From Fratercula arctica (Eukaryota; Chordata; Aves; Charadriiformes; Alcidae): 64,000 nucleotides of DNA. The stretch spans positions 8,301,738 to 8,365,737 of the forward strand of contig CANTUZ010000014.1 of the NCBI GenBank assembly GCA_947846985.1. Direction: 5' to 3'. Under the pieces are notes generated by a model. It ran no database searches. It saw nothing but the letters and a program-made list of their open reading frames with translations, and was not told the origin of the DNA. Below are positions 24,401 to 35,462 of this stretch, piece after piece. Within the stretch, counting starts at the first letter, position 1; each line of letters opens with the position of its first letter. The position numbers and the translations under genes were made by a program.

Positions 24401-27400
24401 GAAGAAAACTAGAAAACGCTTCTTGCCCCGGCTCCCGTGGGCTCGCCACCCCTCTGCCTGTGGCTGCCTGGCCTCGGCCTCGGCGGCCACGGCCTGGAGC
24501 CGCTTCTGGAAGCCCCGTTCCCCCCCCCCCAGTTTTACCTTCTCCCCCCCCCCCCCCAAAAAAATGCTTTTAAAAGCGACACTGGGGACAGGAGCTGCCG
24601 GAGGGAGGGTGCTGGGGAGCAGCAGATGGTTTTTGGGGGGGGGCTTCGTTAGCGCAGGAGCTCCCCGAGGGCTGGACGAAGCCGCTAATAGATAAATAAT
24701 AAATTAATCGATTAATCGATAGTAATTAACCCCCCCCTTCCTTCCTGAGCTCGGACTAACCTTCTTCCTCTTTCCTTCTCTGTTGCAGTTACCCGCGGGG
24801 CAGCAGAAGCTCCCTGGAGCCTCCCCGTCCCCTTCGCTGCCCCCCCCCGCCCCGGGGGACGCCCCGCAGCTCCCGGCCGCCCACCTCTCCCAAATCCAGT
24901 CCCCCCACCCTTCCCGCCCCCCTTCCCAACCCCAGCCCCTCTCCCGACCCCCTTCCCGGCCCCATTCCCGACCCCCTTCCCAGCCCCAGACCCTTTCCCG
25001 ACCCCCTTCCGAACCTCTCTCCCGCTCCTGCACCCCCCAGGCCCCCCCCGGGCCCGGTTTGTACGTCGTCCCCAACCAATTGGCTTCCTCCCCTCTCGGG
25101 GGGGGGCAGCACCCCCTGCGCCCCCCCTCCCAGCCCCAAACGCCTTTCCAACAAGCCGAAGCCGCCCCCCCCTCCCAGCTTCAGGTCCAGCTCCCGGCTC
25201 CGGCAGAGGTCCAGCATTCCCAGTCCCCCCATTTCCAGCTCCAGTTTGGCCCCCCCCAGGGGCAGATCAAACCCCCCACCCCCACCCACGCCCTCCACCT
25301 GACGGGGGAGCCCCCCCGCGGCTTCCCCCTCGCCCCCAACCAGTTCCCGACCCCCCCGGCCCTCCCCAGCCCCGCTCCTCAGCAGAAGCAAATACTGGAC
25401 AGGTTCCAGCAGGTAAAATTTTAAGGACCGTTAAGGGGTTTCACCATGGCGGGGGGGGGGGGGGGAGGGGCCAAACAAAAAAAAAAAAGGGGGGGGGGGG
25501 TTGCATGGCAAAACACAGTCCCCCCCCGTCATCCCCGTCCCCCGCCGACCTCCCGACATGGGGATTAAAGGCCAAACGGGAAGCGAAATGCAGGTGGTTC
25601 CCCCCCACCCCGGCGACGATACGGGGTTTTGTGGTGCTGCTCCCTCCTGGGTTTTTCCGGGGGGGGGGGCAGTTTAGGGTCCGTTTTTGCCGCCTGTTTC
25701 GTACCTTAAAGTATGGTGTTGGCGGGGGGGGTGGGGGGGGCGCGTCTCCCACCCGTGGCGTTTATATCTCGGTTTGGAAATAATAAGATAAGAAAGCGTT
25801 TGCGGTGATGGGAAAAAAAGTGTGGCCCCTCCCACCATGAAATGTGTCCGTGTCCCCCCCCCCCGGGACCCGTCCTGCCCGGGGAAGGGGTGGGATCCTG
25901 CCGGAATCCCTTGTTAACGGAATGCGGGCGGGGGGGGGAACCAACTAGAATTAATTTCTAAAATTAATCTGTAATTATTTCTTTTTGTTTTGGGGGGGGG
26001 GAGGGGGGTGAGGAAGGGGGGGGTGAAAAAGGCGCTGGGTTTATTTCATTGCGTCTTAATTCGAAGCAAACTCACACGAAAGACACAATTTGCCTTTTTT
26101 TCTGAGCGTGGGGGCCCTTTCCTGGGGTTCGGAGGTGGGGGTGGACGGAGGGAGGGCTCGGCGGGCTCCTGTTCTCTGTCCCCCCCCCGTCCTTTTCCCA
26201 GTGCTGGGGGGGTTGGGACAGACTGGAACCAGTGGAGCGACCACTTCCTTCCCCCCTCCCCGACCGGCGCCGCTCACGGGTGAAAAAACGACGGTTTTAG
26301 GGCCCGTTTTCACCTTTTGGGTTATTTTTGTTTCTCGTGCAGGTGCCGCAGGGGATCATCCTGCAGCCGAAGCAGCAGCCGCCCCCCCCCAGCAGCCAGG
26401 CCTCCCCCGCGCTCGCCCCCTTCGGCAGCCCGGCCCCCCCCGGCCTGCTCAGCGGCCAGGGGACGGCGACGGTGACGGTGACGGCTGCCCCCGGACACGC
26501 GCCCGCCGCCATCCCGCCCTCCACCGCAGGTTGGTGCCCACCGAGCCCCGGCAGCGGATCCCGGACTGCGGGGATCAGGGACACGGGGATCCGGGGGACA
26601 CGGGCACACGGGGATCCTGGACCGCGGGGATCAGGGACACGGGGATCCGGGGGACACGGGCACACGGGGATCCTGGACCGCGGGGATCAGGGACACGGGG
26701 ATCCGGGGGACACGGGCACACGGGGATCCTGGACTGCAGGGATCAGGGACACGGGGATCCCGGGGACACGGGCACACGGGGATCCTGGACTGCGGGGATC
26801 AGGGACACGGGGATCCCGGGGACACGGGCACACAGGGATCTTGGACCGCAGGGATCAGGGACACGGGGATCACAGGGATTGGGGACACAGGGATCCTGGA
26901 CTGCAGGGATCAGGGACATGGGGATCACAGGGATTGGGGACACAGGGATCCTGGACTGCAGGGATCAGGGACACAGGGATCCCGGGGATCGGGGACACAG
27001 AGGATCCTGGACCGTGGGGATCAGGGACACAGGGATCACGGGGATCGGGGACACAGGGATCCTGGACTGTGGGGATCAGGGACACGGGGATCCCGGGGAC
27101 ACGGGGTTCGGACACATGGGGATCGGGCACACGGGGATCCTGAACTGTGGGGATTGGGGACACGGGGATCCCGGACTGCAGGGAGCAGGTACACAGGGAT
27201 CCCAATCCAATGGGGATCGGGGACACAACACAGGGATCCCGGACTGCGGGGATCCTGAACCGTGGGGATTGGGTACACGGGGATCCTGAACTGCAGGGAT
27301 CAGGTACACAGGGATCCCAGACCATGGGGATCAGGGACATGGGGATCCCAGACCGTGGGGATCCTGAACCATGGGGATCAGGGACACGGGGATCGGGGAC

Positions 27401-30400
27401 ATGGGGATCCCGGACCGTGGGGATCCTGAACCGTGGGGATCTGGTACAAGGGTGTCCCAAACCACAGGGATCGGGTACATGGGGCGCCCCAAACCCACGG
27501 AGGTCTGGCACACGGGTGTCCCAAAACACGGGGATCCCAAACCGTGGGGATCGGGTACACAGGGATCCCGAACCCACGGAGATCCCAAACCACGGGGATC
27601 CTGGTACACAGGCATCCCAAACCACGAGGTCCCAGCACGTGGGGATCCCAAACCACAGGGATCCCAAACCACGAGGATCCCAAACCACGAGGATCCCAAA
27701 CCACAGGGATCCCAAACCACGAGCGATCCCAAACCACGAGGATCCCAAACCACGAGGATCCCAAACCACAGGGATCCCAAACCACAGGGATCCCAAACCA
27801 CGAGGATCCCAAACCACGAGGATCCCAAACCACAGGGATCCCAAACCACGAGGATCCCAAACCACAGGGATCTCAAACCACGAGGATCCCAAACCACAAG
27901 GTCCCAGCACATGGGGATCCCAAACCACAAGGGTCCCAAACCACAGGGGTCCCAAACCACAGGTATCCCAAACCACGAGGTCCCAGCACATGGGGATCCC
28001 AAACCACAGGGATCCCAAATCATGAGTGATCCCAAACCACAGGGATCCCAAACCACGAGGTCCCAGTACATGGGGATCCCAAACCACAGGGATCCCAAAC
28101 CACGAGGATCCCAAACCACGAGGATCCCGGCACTTGTTTTTCCTGGATAAAGCCCATCCCTCGGGCTGAGAAGTGCTGGGGGAACCCAGAGGGTCGTTAT
28201 TTCTTATTTAGCCTCCAATTTCAGGATAAATCCCGTCGGTTTTGGCATTTTCCAGGTATTACCGCCCCCGTTCCCGCCGAGACGAAAACTTTCTCCGGCG
28301 TCTCCACGCCGATTCCTGCCGGGAAAGGGGCCGCGGCCCCGGGGAAGACGGGAACGCCGCTTGCTATACAGCAGCCCGTTCAGGTGAGGAAGGCATTTCC
28401 CCCCCCCCCAATTTCCCATTTTATTACAAAATTATCCACCTTGGGAAGGAAAAAATCTTGTCAACATTCCCTCTTTTTTTTATCCAAAAGGAGGAATTAA
28501 TGTCCAAAAGAGGGGGGGGGGGGGTTCCCATTTTTAAAGTGCTGCGAAACTAAAGCTGGGAGACAGTGACCCATTCCCACCGAAATTAATGATTTTTGGG
28601 AAGGGGGGGGACGCTTCTTCCACCTCTTCCGGAGAATCGATCCCTTAGCGACGATTTAACGGGATTCCGTGGGGATTTCTGAAAGTCAAAACCAGAATAA
28701 TTCAAATTTTATACAAAAAACCTTCGAACTGGGCGATGAGGAAGCCGCTGCCGAGCTCTTTCCGCCCTCAACCAGTGTTGTCTTGGCCGGCTTTTTCTGG
28801 GCGATTCCTCGTTATTTGATAAAATCCCTCCGGAATTGTAAATAATGATATTTTTTGATGGGTTTTTTTTGGTTTTTTTTCCCCCCGCAGACGAAGCCGG
28901 GCGTGATCAGTTCCGTCCTGGGCAAGGGGCCGCTGCAGATCCAGGTGGTGGGGAAGGGGCTGCCGCCGCTCGTGCCCTCGCTCCCCGGCCAAGGCCAGCA
29001 GCTGGTGAGTTCGCCCCCGTCCGCATCCCGGGGGGGGGGGACACGGCTTTTTTCCCCCTCCCGAAGCTTTTCCCGGTGTTTTTTGGTTTGTTTTTTTCCA
29101 CGGAGGAACCGTCTCGTGGGGAGGGCGCGAGGGCGAGTTTGGCCGTTGACTGAAAGGAGATTTATTCGCCCCTGTGTTGGCGCGTGGGAACTTGAAATGC
29201 ACCAAAACGTAAACGTGTTAATTGGGAAATGTAAAAATATTGGGAATGTTGGTATATTTGGTGTCTATCTGTCGATTTATAGATTATAGAGAAACACACG
29301 GGGATTTCGAATGCGCCTTTGTCCCGGCAGAACTCTTCCTCCCTGGTGAAAACCCGTGGTGACCCCCACTTTCTCCTTTTCCCCCCCAGTTCTAAACCAG
29401 TTTGATCCATTTGTGTCCTGCCCTGAGCATCCCCACTCCCCCTTCCCCCGAAAGAGGAGGAATCGCCCCAAAAGAGGAGGAATCACCCCCAAAAGAGGAG
29501 GAATCCTCCCGAAAGAGGAGGTGTTGCACCCAAAAGAGGAGGTGTTGCACCCAAAAGAGGAGGAATCCCCCCAAAAGAGGAAGAATCCCCCCAAAAGAGG
29601 AGGAATCCTCCCAAAAGAGGAGGAATCCCCCCAAAAGAGGAAGAATTGCCCCCAAAAGAGGAGGAATCCCACCCAAAAGAGGAGGAATCCCCCCCGAAAC
29701 AGGAGGAATCCCCCCAAAGAGGAGGAATCCCACCCGAAACAGGAGGAATCCCCCCGAAACAGGAGGAATCCCCCCAAAGAGGAGGAATCCCCCCGAAAGA
29801 GGAGGAATCCCCCCCGAAACAGGAGGAATCCCCCCGAAAGAGGAGGAATCCCCCCGAAAAGAGGGGGAATCCCCCCCCGAAAGAGGAGGAATCCCACCCA
29901 AAAGAGGAGGAATCCCCCCAAAAGAGGAGGAATCCCACCCAAAAAAGGAGGAATCCCACCCAAAAGAGGAGGAATCCCCCCAAAAGAGGAGGAATCCCAC
30001 CCAAAAGAGGAGGTGTTGCACCCAAAAGAGGAGGAATCCTCCCAAAAGAGGAGGAGTTGCACCCAAAAAAGGAGGAATCCCCCGAAAAGAGGAGGAATCC
30101 CCCTGAAAAGAGGAGGAGTTGCACCCAAAAGAGGGGGAATCCCCCCAAAAAAGGAGGAATCCCACCCAAAAGAGGAGGAATCCCACCCAAAAGAGGAGGA
30201 ATCCCCCCAAAAGAGGAAGAATTGCCCCCAAAAGAGGAGGAATCCTTCCAAAACAGGAGGAATCCCCCCAAAAGAGGAAGAATTGCCCCCAAAAGAGGAG
30301 GAATCCCCCCGAAAAGAGGAGGAATCCCCCCGAAAAGAGGAGGAATCACCCCCAAAAGAGGAGGAATCCCCCCAGAAGAGGGGGAACCCCCCCGCGCGGG

Positions 30401-33400
30401 CCCGCCTCCCCCCTCACCCCTCTCTCTTCTCCTCTCCCCCCAGTACGACGGCAAACTGGGGCTGAAGAAAGCCCCCGCGCTCCAGCCCAGCAAGGAGGCC
30501 TGGTGAGTCCCGCGCCGAAATCCCGAACCTCCATCCCCCGCCTCCCCTTTCCCGCTGGAAAAGGGCAATTTTTATTGTTTTTTTCGTTGTTTTTCCCAGC
30601 GTTTTTCCTCTTCCGTGCAGTTTCCTGGAGCAGCTGCACAAGCACCAGGGCGCGGTGCTGCACCCCGACTACAAAACCGCCTTCCGCTCCTTCGACGACG
30701 CCCTGCGGCGCCTCCTGCCCTACCACGTCTACCAGGGCGTGCTCCCCTCCGCCCAGGACTACCGCAAGGGTGAGTCCCTCCCGCCCGCCGGCGCCCTTTC
30801 AACCCAAAAAGTGGCTTTTTAGCCCTAAAAAAAAAAAAATACCAAAAAACAAAAAAAAAAAAAAAGTCATCCCCGAGAACGACGGATTGGAGGTTTTCCG
30901 CCCGTTCTGAGCCGGGATGGGCCGAAGCCACGTCAAAAGTTGTGAGAAATGCTTAAAACGAACCTTAGCGGCTTCCTAACGATCCCAACGCTTAAAAATT
31001 GCCCCGAAGAGGGGCTCCCGCCGGGTGACAGAATTCCTAATAAAGAGCCGGAAACTCTCTCTTCTCCCTCCTCTTCCTCGCAGTGGATGAAGAGTTCGAG
31101 GCGGTGTCCACCCAGCTCCTCAAGCGCACCCAGGCCATGCTCAACAAATACCGGCTGCTGCTCTTGGAGGAGTCGCGGGTGAGTCCCAGGGGCTGGAATC
31201 CCGCTTCCTTCTCCCAGAGTCCGTCCTGGGGTCAAGTTCAAGGGCGGGGGGGGGGGGGGGGGGGGCGTCCTGCCCCCAGTGGGGTTTTTATGGAGATTGG
31301 GATGTTTTTCTCTCCCTGCCCTCGGCTGGGGGTTGGGTTGGGATGAGTTGGGATGGGATGGGATGAGTTGGGATTGGTTGGGTTGGGATGGGATGGGATG
31401 GGTTGGGATGGGATGAGTTGGGATGGGATGGGGATGAGTTGGGATGAGTTGGGATGGGATGGGTTGGGATGGGATGGGATGAGTTGTGATTGGTTGGGTT
31501 GGGATGGGATGGGTTGGGATGGGATGAGTTGGGATGGGTTGGGATGGGATGAGTTGGGATGGGATGGGATGAGTTGGGATGGGATGGGTTGGGATGGGAT
31601 GAGTTGGGATGGGATGGGATGAGTTGGGATGGGTTGGGATGGGATGAGTTGGGATGGGATGAGTTGTGATTGGTTGGGTTGGGATGGGATGGGATGAGTT
31701 GGGATGGGGATGGGTTGGGATGGGATGGGATGAGTTGGGATGGGATGGGTTGGGATGGGATGAGTTGGGATGTGTTGGGATGGAATGAGTTGGGAGGGGT
31801 TGGGATGGGATGGGTTGGGATGGGATGAGTTGGGATGGGTTGGGTTGGGATGAGTTGGGATGGGTTGGGATGGGATGGGTTGGGATGGGATGGTTGGGGA
31901 TGGGATGAGTTGGGATGGGATGGGTTGGGATGGGATGAGTTGGGATGAGTTGGGATGGGATGAGTTGGGATGGGATGGGATGGGATGGGTTGGGATGGGA
32001 TGAGTTGGGATGGGTTGGGTTGGGATGAGTTGGGATGGGATGAGATGAGTTGGGTTGGGATGGGTTGGGTTGGGATGGGATGGGTTGGGTTGGGATGAGT
32101 TGGGATGAGTTGGGATGGTTGGGTTGGGATGAGTTGGGATGGGATGGGTTGGGATGAGTTGGGATGGGATGGGTTGGGATGAGTTGGGATGGGTCGGGTT
32201 GGGATGGGTCAAGTTGAGTCAGGTCGAGTTGAGTCAGGTCAAGTTGGGTTGAGTTGAGTTGGGTCAAGTTGAATTGGGTTGAGTTGGTCGAGTTGAGTTG
32301 TGTCAGGTTGAGTTGGGTCAAGTTGGGTCGGGTCGAGTCAAGTTGGGTCGCGTTGAGTTGGGTCACGTTGAGTTGGGTTGGGTCGGGTTGAGTTGGGTTG
32401 GGTTGAGTTGGGTCGGGTTGGGTTGGGTCATGTTCAGTTGAGTTTGGTCGGGTTGAGTTGGGTCGGGTTGAGTTGGGTTGGGTTGAGTTGGGTCAAGTTG
32501 GGTCGGGTCGAGTCGAGGTGGGTCGCGTTGAGTTGGGTCACGTTGAGTTGAGTTGGGTCGGGTTGAGTTGGGTCATGTTCAGTTGGGTCAGGTTGAGTTG
32601 GGTCAAGTTGGGTCGGGTCGAGTCGAGGTGGGTCGAGTCGAGGTGGGTCGCGTTGAGTTGGGTTGGGTTGGGTTGAGTTGGGAATCTTCAGTCTTCATTG
32701 AGTTCAGCCATCTCCAGTCCTTGTTGAGTTGCTCGTTAGGGATGGGGAGGGGAGAAATCCCACGGGGACGTGTAACGGCAGCCGCTCTTCCTCCCCATCC
32801 CTCCTCTTCCTCCTCCTCCTCCTCCTCCTCCGCAGCGAGTCAGCCCCTCCGCGGAGATGGTGATGATCGACCGCATGTTCATCCAGGAGGAGAAAACCAT
32901 GTTGGCGCTCGACAAGCAGCTGGCCAAGGAGAAACCAGGTGGGAGACCAATTATCGCTATTTTTTATCCCCCTTTTGCACCCGCGTTCTCGTTTTTTGGA
33001 CGGTTTTAGAGCTCTCCGTACCCCGCCCTGCGCTGGGCGGCCCCTTCCGGTGGGGATTTTGGGGGAAAAAACCCGTTGGAAATAAGAGTGAAGGTTGACG
33101 TTCGAGAGCTCGGGGGCCAAAAATCTCATTTCTGGCAAAAGGGGGGCGGGGTTTGGCCGGGGGGGGGGGGGAAAGGTGGGCGTTTTCCCGGGGGCGGGTG
33201 GTAAAGGGAGAAATTCCCTCCAAAGCGGGGGGGGGGGGGGGGGGAAAAAAAAAAGGCAGAAAAGGGTCAACTTTGAAAAACAGCTATTTTGAGCTGAGGT
33301 TGTTAACGGTGATAATAACGATGAGAAGAAAGGAGGAGACGGAAGAAGAAGAAAAAACGGGAATTAAATTTGGGAAAGAGGGAGGGTTGGGCGCTCACGC

Positions 33401-34622
33401 TGCCGTGTTTCCCTTCCAGATGAGTACGTCTCCTCTTCCTCCCGCTCGCAGAACCCCTCCTCCTCCTCCTCCTCCTCCTCCGCCTCCTCCTCCTCCTCCT
33501 CCTCCTCCTCCTCGGCGGCCCCGGCTGCCGGCCCCGGTGCCCCGCTGGCCCCCGAGAGCCTGAAGTCGCCCCCGGTTCCTCCGGTTCCCCCCCTCCACCC
33601 CACCAAGCTGGTGATCAAGCACAGCGGGGGGTCCCCGTCCGTCACCTGGGCCAAGGCGGCGGCGGCGGCGCCCCCCGGCCCCGAGGGGGACGAGGACGCG
33701 TTGCCCTCCAGGAGCAAACCCCCCATCAAGACCTACGAGGCCCGGAGCCGCATCGGCCTCAAGCTGAAGATCAAACAGGAGGCGGGTTTGAGCAAGGTGG
33801 TCCACAACACGGCGCTGGACCCCGTCCACCACCCCCCGCCCCCCGTCTCCCGCCTCCCCAAGGCCTCCGACCCCCACGGCGCCGCCGCCGCCACCATGAA
33901 CGGCACCGTCGACCACGTCCCCCCCCGAGAAGAAACCCCCCGTCACCTACTGCCGCCTCCCCCTGAGGAAAACCTACCGGGAGAACGTCGGGGCCGCGGC
34001 GGGGGAGAAAAGCCCCCAAACCAAGGGAAACGCCCCCAAATGCGACAGACCCCCCAACGCCAAGGGGGAGGAGGGGGCGCGGGGCGGCGCGGCCACCCCC
34101 AAGGGCCGGGAGGAGCCTTCGGCGGCCGCCGCCGCCGAGAAGAACCGGCCGGAGGAAGGCTCCAAACTCCTCTTCTTCGCCGCCAAAGCCGAGGAAGACT
34201 CCTCCGGCGGGCTGATGAAGGAGCTGGCGGAAGAAGAGGACGAGTTTTACGGGGGGGGGGTGATCAAACCCGACCCCCCCGACGAAAGCTCGGGGCCGGA
34301 ACTGACTTGGGGGGTGATGGCGTTACCCCCCGCCAAACGGCGACGGTCGGAATCCTCGGAGGCCATGGACAACGCCAGCTTCTCCAGCGACAGCCCCCAG
34401 GACGACTCCCTCACCGAGCACCTCCAGAGCGCCATCGACAGCATCCTCAACCTCCAGCAACCCCCCGGGGGGGCGCCCCCACGCCCCCCCCCGCCCTCTT
34501 CTTCTTCCTCCTCCCCTTTCCCTCCTCCTCCTCCTCCTCCTCCTCCCCCCCTTCCCCCCCCCACGGAACCTTTCCGCCCCAACCACAATGGCGGCCTCGG
34601 GGCCAGGACGTTGAACAGATAA
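18442..34622 (+). CDS. BICRA: BICRA (GLTSCR1), ncBAF chromatin-remodelling subunit, 13 coding exons
   Basis: BICRA is a defining subunit of the non-canonical BAF (SWI/SNF) complex with BRD9 in the nucleus. Coding exons are 18442-18482, 19156-19198, 19576-19641, 20597-22567, 24789-25412, 26343-26529, 28256-28383, 28891-29004, 30444-30502, 30621-30769, 31084-31178, 32836-32938 and 33420-34622. All introns are GT/AG and phases agree. Recognition rests on the N-terminus MDDEDGRCLLDVICDPQALN, the motif VDLDFLEDDILGSPA, the large Gln/Pro/Thr-rich region in exon 4, and the conserved GLTSCR domain (CFLEQLHKHQG through LDKQLAKEKPDEY, exons 10-13). The C-terminus matches too: IKTYEARSRIGLKLKIKQEA, SFSSDSPQDD and HNGGLGARTLNR. 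Length is about 1,593 aa against about 1,560 in human. One frame break lies in a C run at 33919-33926; coding sense continues on both sides, so I treat it as an assembly error. Upstream non-coding exon(s) are required. Confidence 0.95.
19096..19119. repeat. Perfect 9-bp inverted repeat
   Basis: GTTAATTAG, a six-base spacer, then CTAATTAAC. Lies 36 bases upstream of the BICRA exon 2 acceptor and could overlap the branch-point region. Confidence 0.8.
19156..19198 (+). CDS. BICRA: BICRA coding exon 2
   Basis: Completes the Cys codon and encodes DPQALNDFLHGSEK. Acceptor TTTTGCAG, donor GTGAGCG. An inverted repeat lies 36-60 bp upstream. Confidence 0.95.
19576..19641 (+). CDS. BICRA: BICRA coding exon 3
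   Basis: 22 codons, IDSDDLLDNTGDAASAFFEG followed by AG, flanked by ATTACAG and GTAGGT. Acidic N-terminal segment conserved in BICRA. Confidence 0.95.
20597..22567 (+). CDS. BICRA: BICRA coding exon 4, Gln-rich region
   Basis: 657 codons in one uninterrupted frame from LHVQESSGNHL to DSMQMFLQQ, then GTAAGT. It includes VDLDFLEDDILGSPA, CDILQQSLQEANITEQTLEA and HRTPTPIQPKPAGVLQQKLY, all family-typical. The long antisense frame here (20675-22156) is a GC-composition shadow. Confidence 0.97.
23140..23565. repeat. Minisatellite in BICRA intron 4
   Basis: About 20 units of 20-22 bp, 'tggaaatggggaaaacccttcc' with G/A variants. Both-strand open frames are repeat translations. Confidence 0.93.
23566..24788 (+). 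other. Rest of BICRA intron 4, no gene seen
   Basis: Contains a (CTC)n run near 24055-24090, a 28-base or longer C homopolymer near 24282-24309, and a TAAT/ATCGAT-rich stretch just before the exon 5 acceptor. I see no coding exon. Confidence 0.5.
24789..25412 (+). CDS. BICRA: BICRA coding exon 5, Pro/Ser/Gln-rich
   Basis: 208 codons ending ILDRFQQ before GTAAAA. It contains 'RPPSQPQ/SRPPSEP' repeats and FQLQFGPPQGQIKPPTPTHA, matching the proline-rich middle of BICRA. It is low complexity but in frame throughout. Confidence 0.93.
25413..26342 (+). other. BICRA intron 5, G-run rich, no gene seen
   Basis: Several long G and A homopolymers (25450-25500, 25725-25740, 25990-26035). No recognisable exon. 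Confidence 0.5.
26343..26529 (+). CDS. BICRA: BICRA coding exon 6
   Basis: Begins VPQGIILQPKQQ, equivalent to the family's 'VPSGIILQ' segment, and ends one base into a Gly codon before GTTGGT. Confidence 0.92.
26565..28135. repeat. GGATC-based minisatellite filling BICRA intron 6
   Basis: Two connected domains. The first (about 26565-27560) has units of the type 'ggatcctggactgcggggat' and 'cagggacacggggatcccgg'. The second (about 27560-28130) has 16-17 bp 'atcccaaaccacgagg' units with occasional 'tcccagcacatgggg'. It explains the very long Gly/Asp and Trp/Asp/Pro open frames on both strands. Confidence 0.95.
28256..28383 (+). CDS. BICRA: BICRA coding exon 7
   Basis: In phase with exon 6 (G|GT). 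It encodes GITAPVPAETKTFSGVSTP then a Lys/Ala/Gly-rich run to IQQPVQ; donor GTGAGG. Conservation with mammals is weak here, so support is mainly splice sites and phase. Confidence 0.82.
28891..29004 (+). CDS. BICRA: BICRA coding exon 8
   Basis: 38 codons from TKPGVISSVLGKGPLQIQVV to GQGQQL, phase 0 on both sides, acceptor CCCGCAG, donor GTGAGT. I do not recall a clear equivalent in human BICRA; it may be lineage-specific or alternatively spliced. Confidence 0.75.
29440..30395. repeat. Minisatellite in BICRA intron 8
   Basis: About 45 units of 20-22 bp, 'aaaagaggaggaatccccc' with variants (gtgttgcacc, gaaacagg). Purine-rich on the plus strand. The poly(KRGGIPP)-type frames are artefacts. Confidence 0.95.
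30444..30502 (+). CDS. BICRA: BICRA coding exon 9
   Basis: Encodes YDGKLGLKKAPALQPSKEA, conserved with 'YESKLSGLKKPPTLQPSKEA'. It enters the GLTSCR domain. Donor GTGAGT. Confidence 0.95.
30621..30769 (+). CDS. BICRA: BICRA coding exon 10, GLTSCR domain
   Basis: CFLEQLHKHQGAVLHPDYKT through LLPYHVYQGVLPSAQDYRK, highly conserved core of the GLTSCR domain used for ncBAF assembly. Confidence 0.97.
31084..31178 (+). CDS. BICRA: BICRA coding exon 11, GLTSCR domain
   Basis: VDEEFEAVSTQLLKRTQAML then NKYRLLLLEESR, nearly identical to mammalian BICRA. Donor GTGAGT opens an intron filled with a pentamer array. Confidence 0.97.
31320..32695. repeat. Pentamer array in BICRA intron 11
   Basis: A 1.4-kb tract with 5-bp periodicity: GGGAT/GGGTT/GAGTT units to about 32205, then GGGTC/GAGTT/GGGTT units to about 32695. 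The five-base register continues across the change. Sub-blocks such as GATGGGATGAGTTGG recur as local higher-order units. Confidence 0.95.
32836..32938 (+). CDS. BICRA: BICRA coding exon 12, GLTSCR domain
   Basis: RVSPSAEMVMIDRMFIQEEK then TMLALDKQLAKEKP, ending one base into Asp before GTGGGA. A (TCC)n pyrimidine tract supplies the acceptor. Confidence 0.97.
32939..33419 (+). other. BICRA intron 12
   Basis: 481 bases with G homopolymers near 33160-33175 and 33226-33244 and an A-rich/GA-rich stretch before the acceptor. No gene. Confidence 0.7.
33420..34622 (+). CDS. BICRA: BICRA coding exon 13, last, with a homopolymer frameshift
   Basis: Opens with DEYVSSSSRSQNP and a Ser-rich (TCC)n block (about 33445-33515), then PPIKTYEARSRIGLKLKIKQ and SKVVHNTALDPVHH. 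After NGTVDHV the frame breaks in an eight-C run (33919-33926). Downstream, frame 3 gives RLPLRKTYRENVG, LPPAKRRRSESSEA, SFSSDSPQDDSLTEHLQSAI and ends HNGGLGARTLNR with TAA at 34620-34622. Total length is one base too long for an intact frame. Confidence 0.93.
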
Positions 34623-35430
34623 CGCCCCCCGCGGGGGGGCCGGGAAGCTCGACAGAACACCCCCCCCCCCCATCTCACAAATTGAGGGGGGGGGGGAGGC
34701 CCCCAAAGTTGGAGGGGGGGGGAAAAACTCCGGGGACGGGGGGGGGGGTTGGGGGGTTTTATTCCCCCCCCCCCCTCCCCCCCAACAAGAGGTTGATTCC
34801 GGAGAGATTTTGGGGTGAAAAAAAGCGGCAAACGCGAACGGAGAAGGTGGATTTGACGCCCCCACCCCCAACACACACCCCCAAACCGCGGGGGGGTCCC
34901 CGAACCCGGGGGGGGGGGGGGGTCCCAAACTGGGGGGGGGGACACGGGACCCTGAGCTTTGGGGGGGGGTGTCCCCAAAATGTTGGGGTTGTCCCTGAAC
35001 CCTGGCGGCGGTGGGGGGGGGGGAGGGGAAGGGGGGGGGTGTCCCTGAACCCACGGGGTGGGGGGGGGGTGTCCCCAAATTGCGGGGGGGGGGTCCCCAA
35101 ACCCCGCGGGGGGGGGGCGGGGGAGGGGGGGGGGGGGGGAGGCCCCCCCGGCTGTTCTCACCCCTGTAAGTTTAGATTCTGTAACAAAGAATACGAAGAT
35201 TTGGTTTATTCGCTCTTTTTCCCCACCCCCCCCCCCCCCCCCCCCCATCGTAAGGCGCCGATTCCCCCCCCCCCCCCCCAAAAAAAGAACCACCAAAAAA
35301 CCGGGATTTTTTTAATTAATCTTTGGGCCTTTTTTTTAAGTTATTTCAGCTTGACACCCCCCCCCCGGCGGCGAAAACGGGGGAAAAAAACCCCAGATTA
35401 GAGCAAGGCAAAAGAAAAGGGTAAAAAGGG

Positions 35431-35462
<32 letters not shown>

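Noticed and set aside
26090..28150. Collagen-like and Trp/Asp/Pro-rich long open frames on both strands
   Set aside because: Direct translations of the intron 6 GGATC minisatellite.
29277..30568. Several 230-370 aa frames rich in KRGGIPP or SSSFGG
   Set aside because: Translations of the intron 8 minisatellite, open on both strands because units lack stops.
33611..35401. 596-aa plus frame running past the BICRA stop
   Set aside because: Only its first 100 or so codons are BICRA; the rest is the out-of-frame continuation caused by the C-run error.
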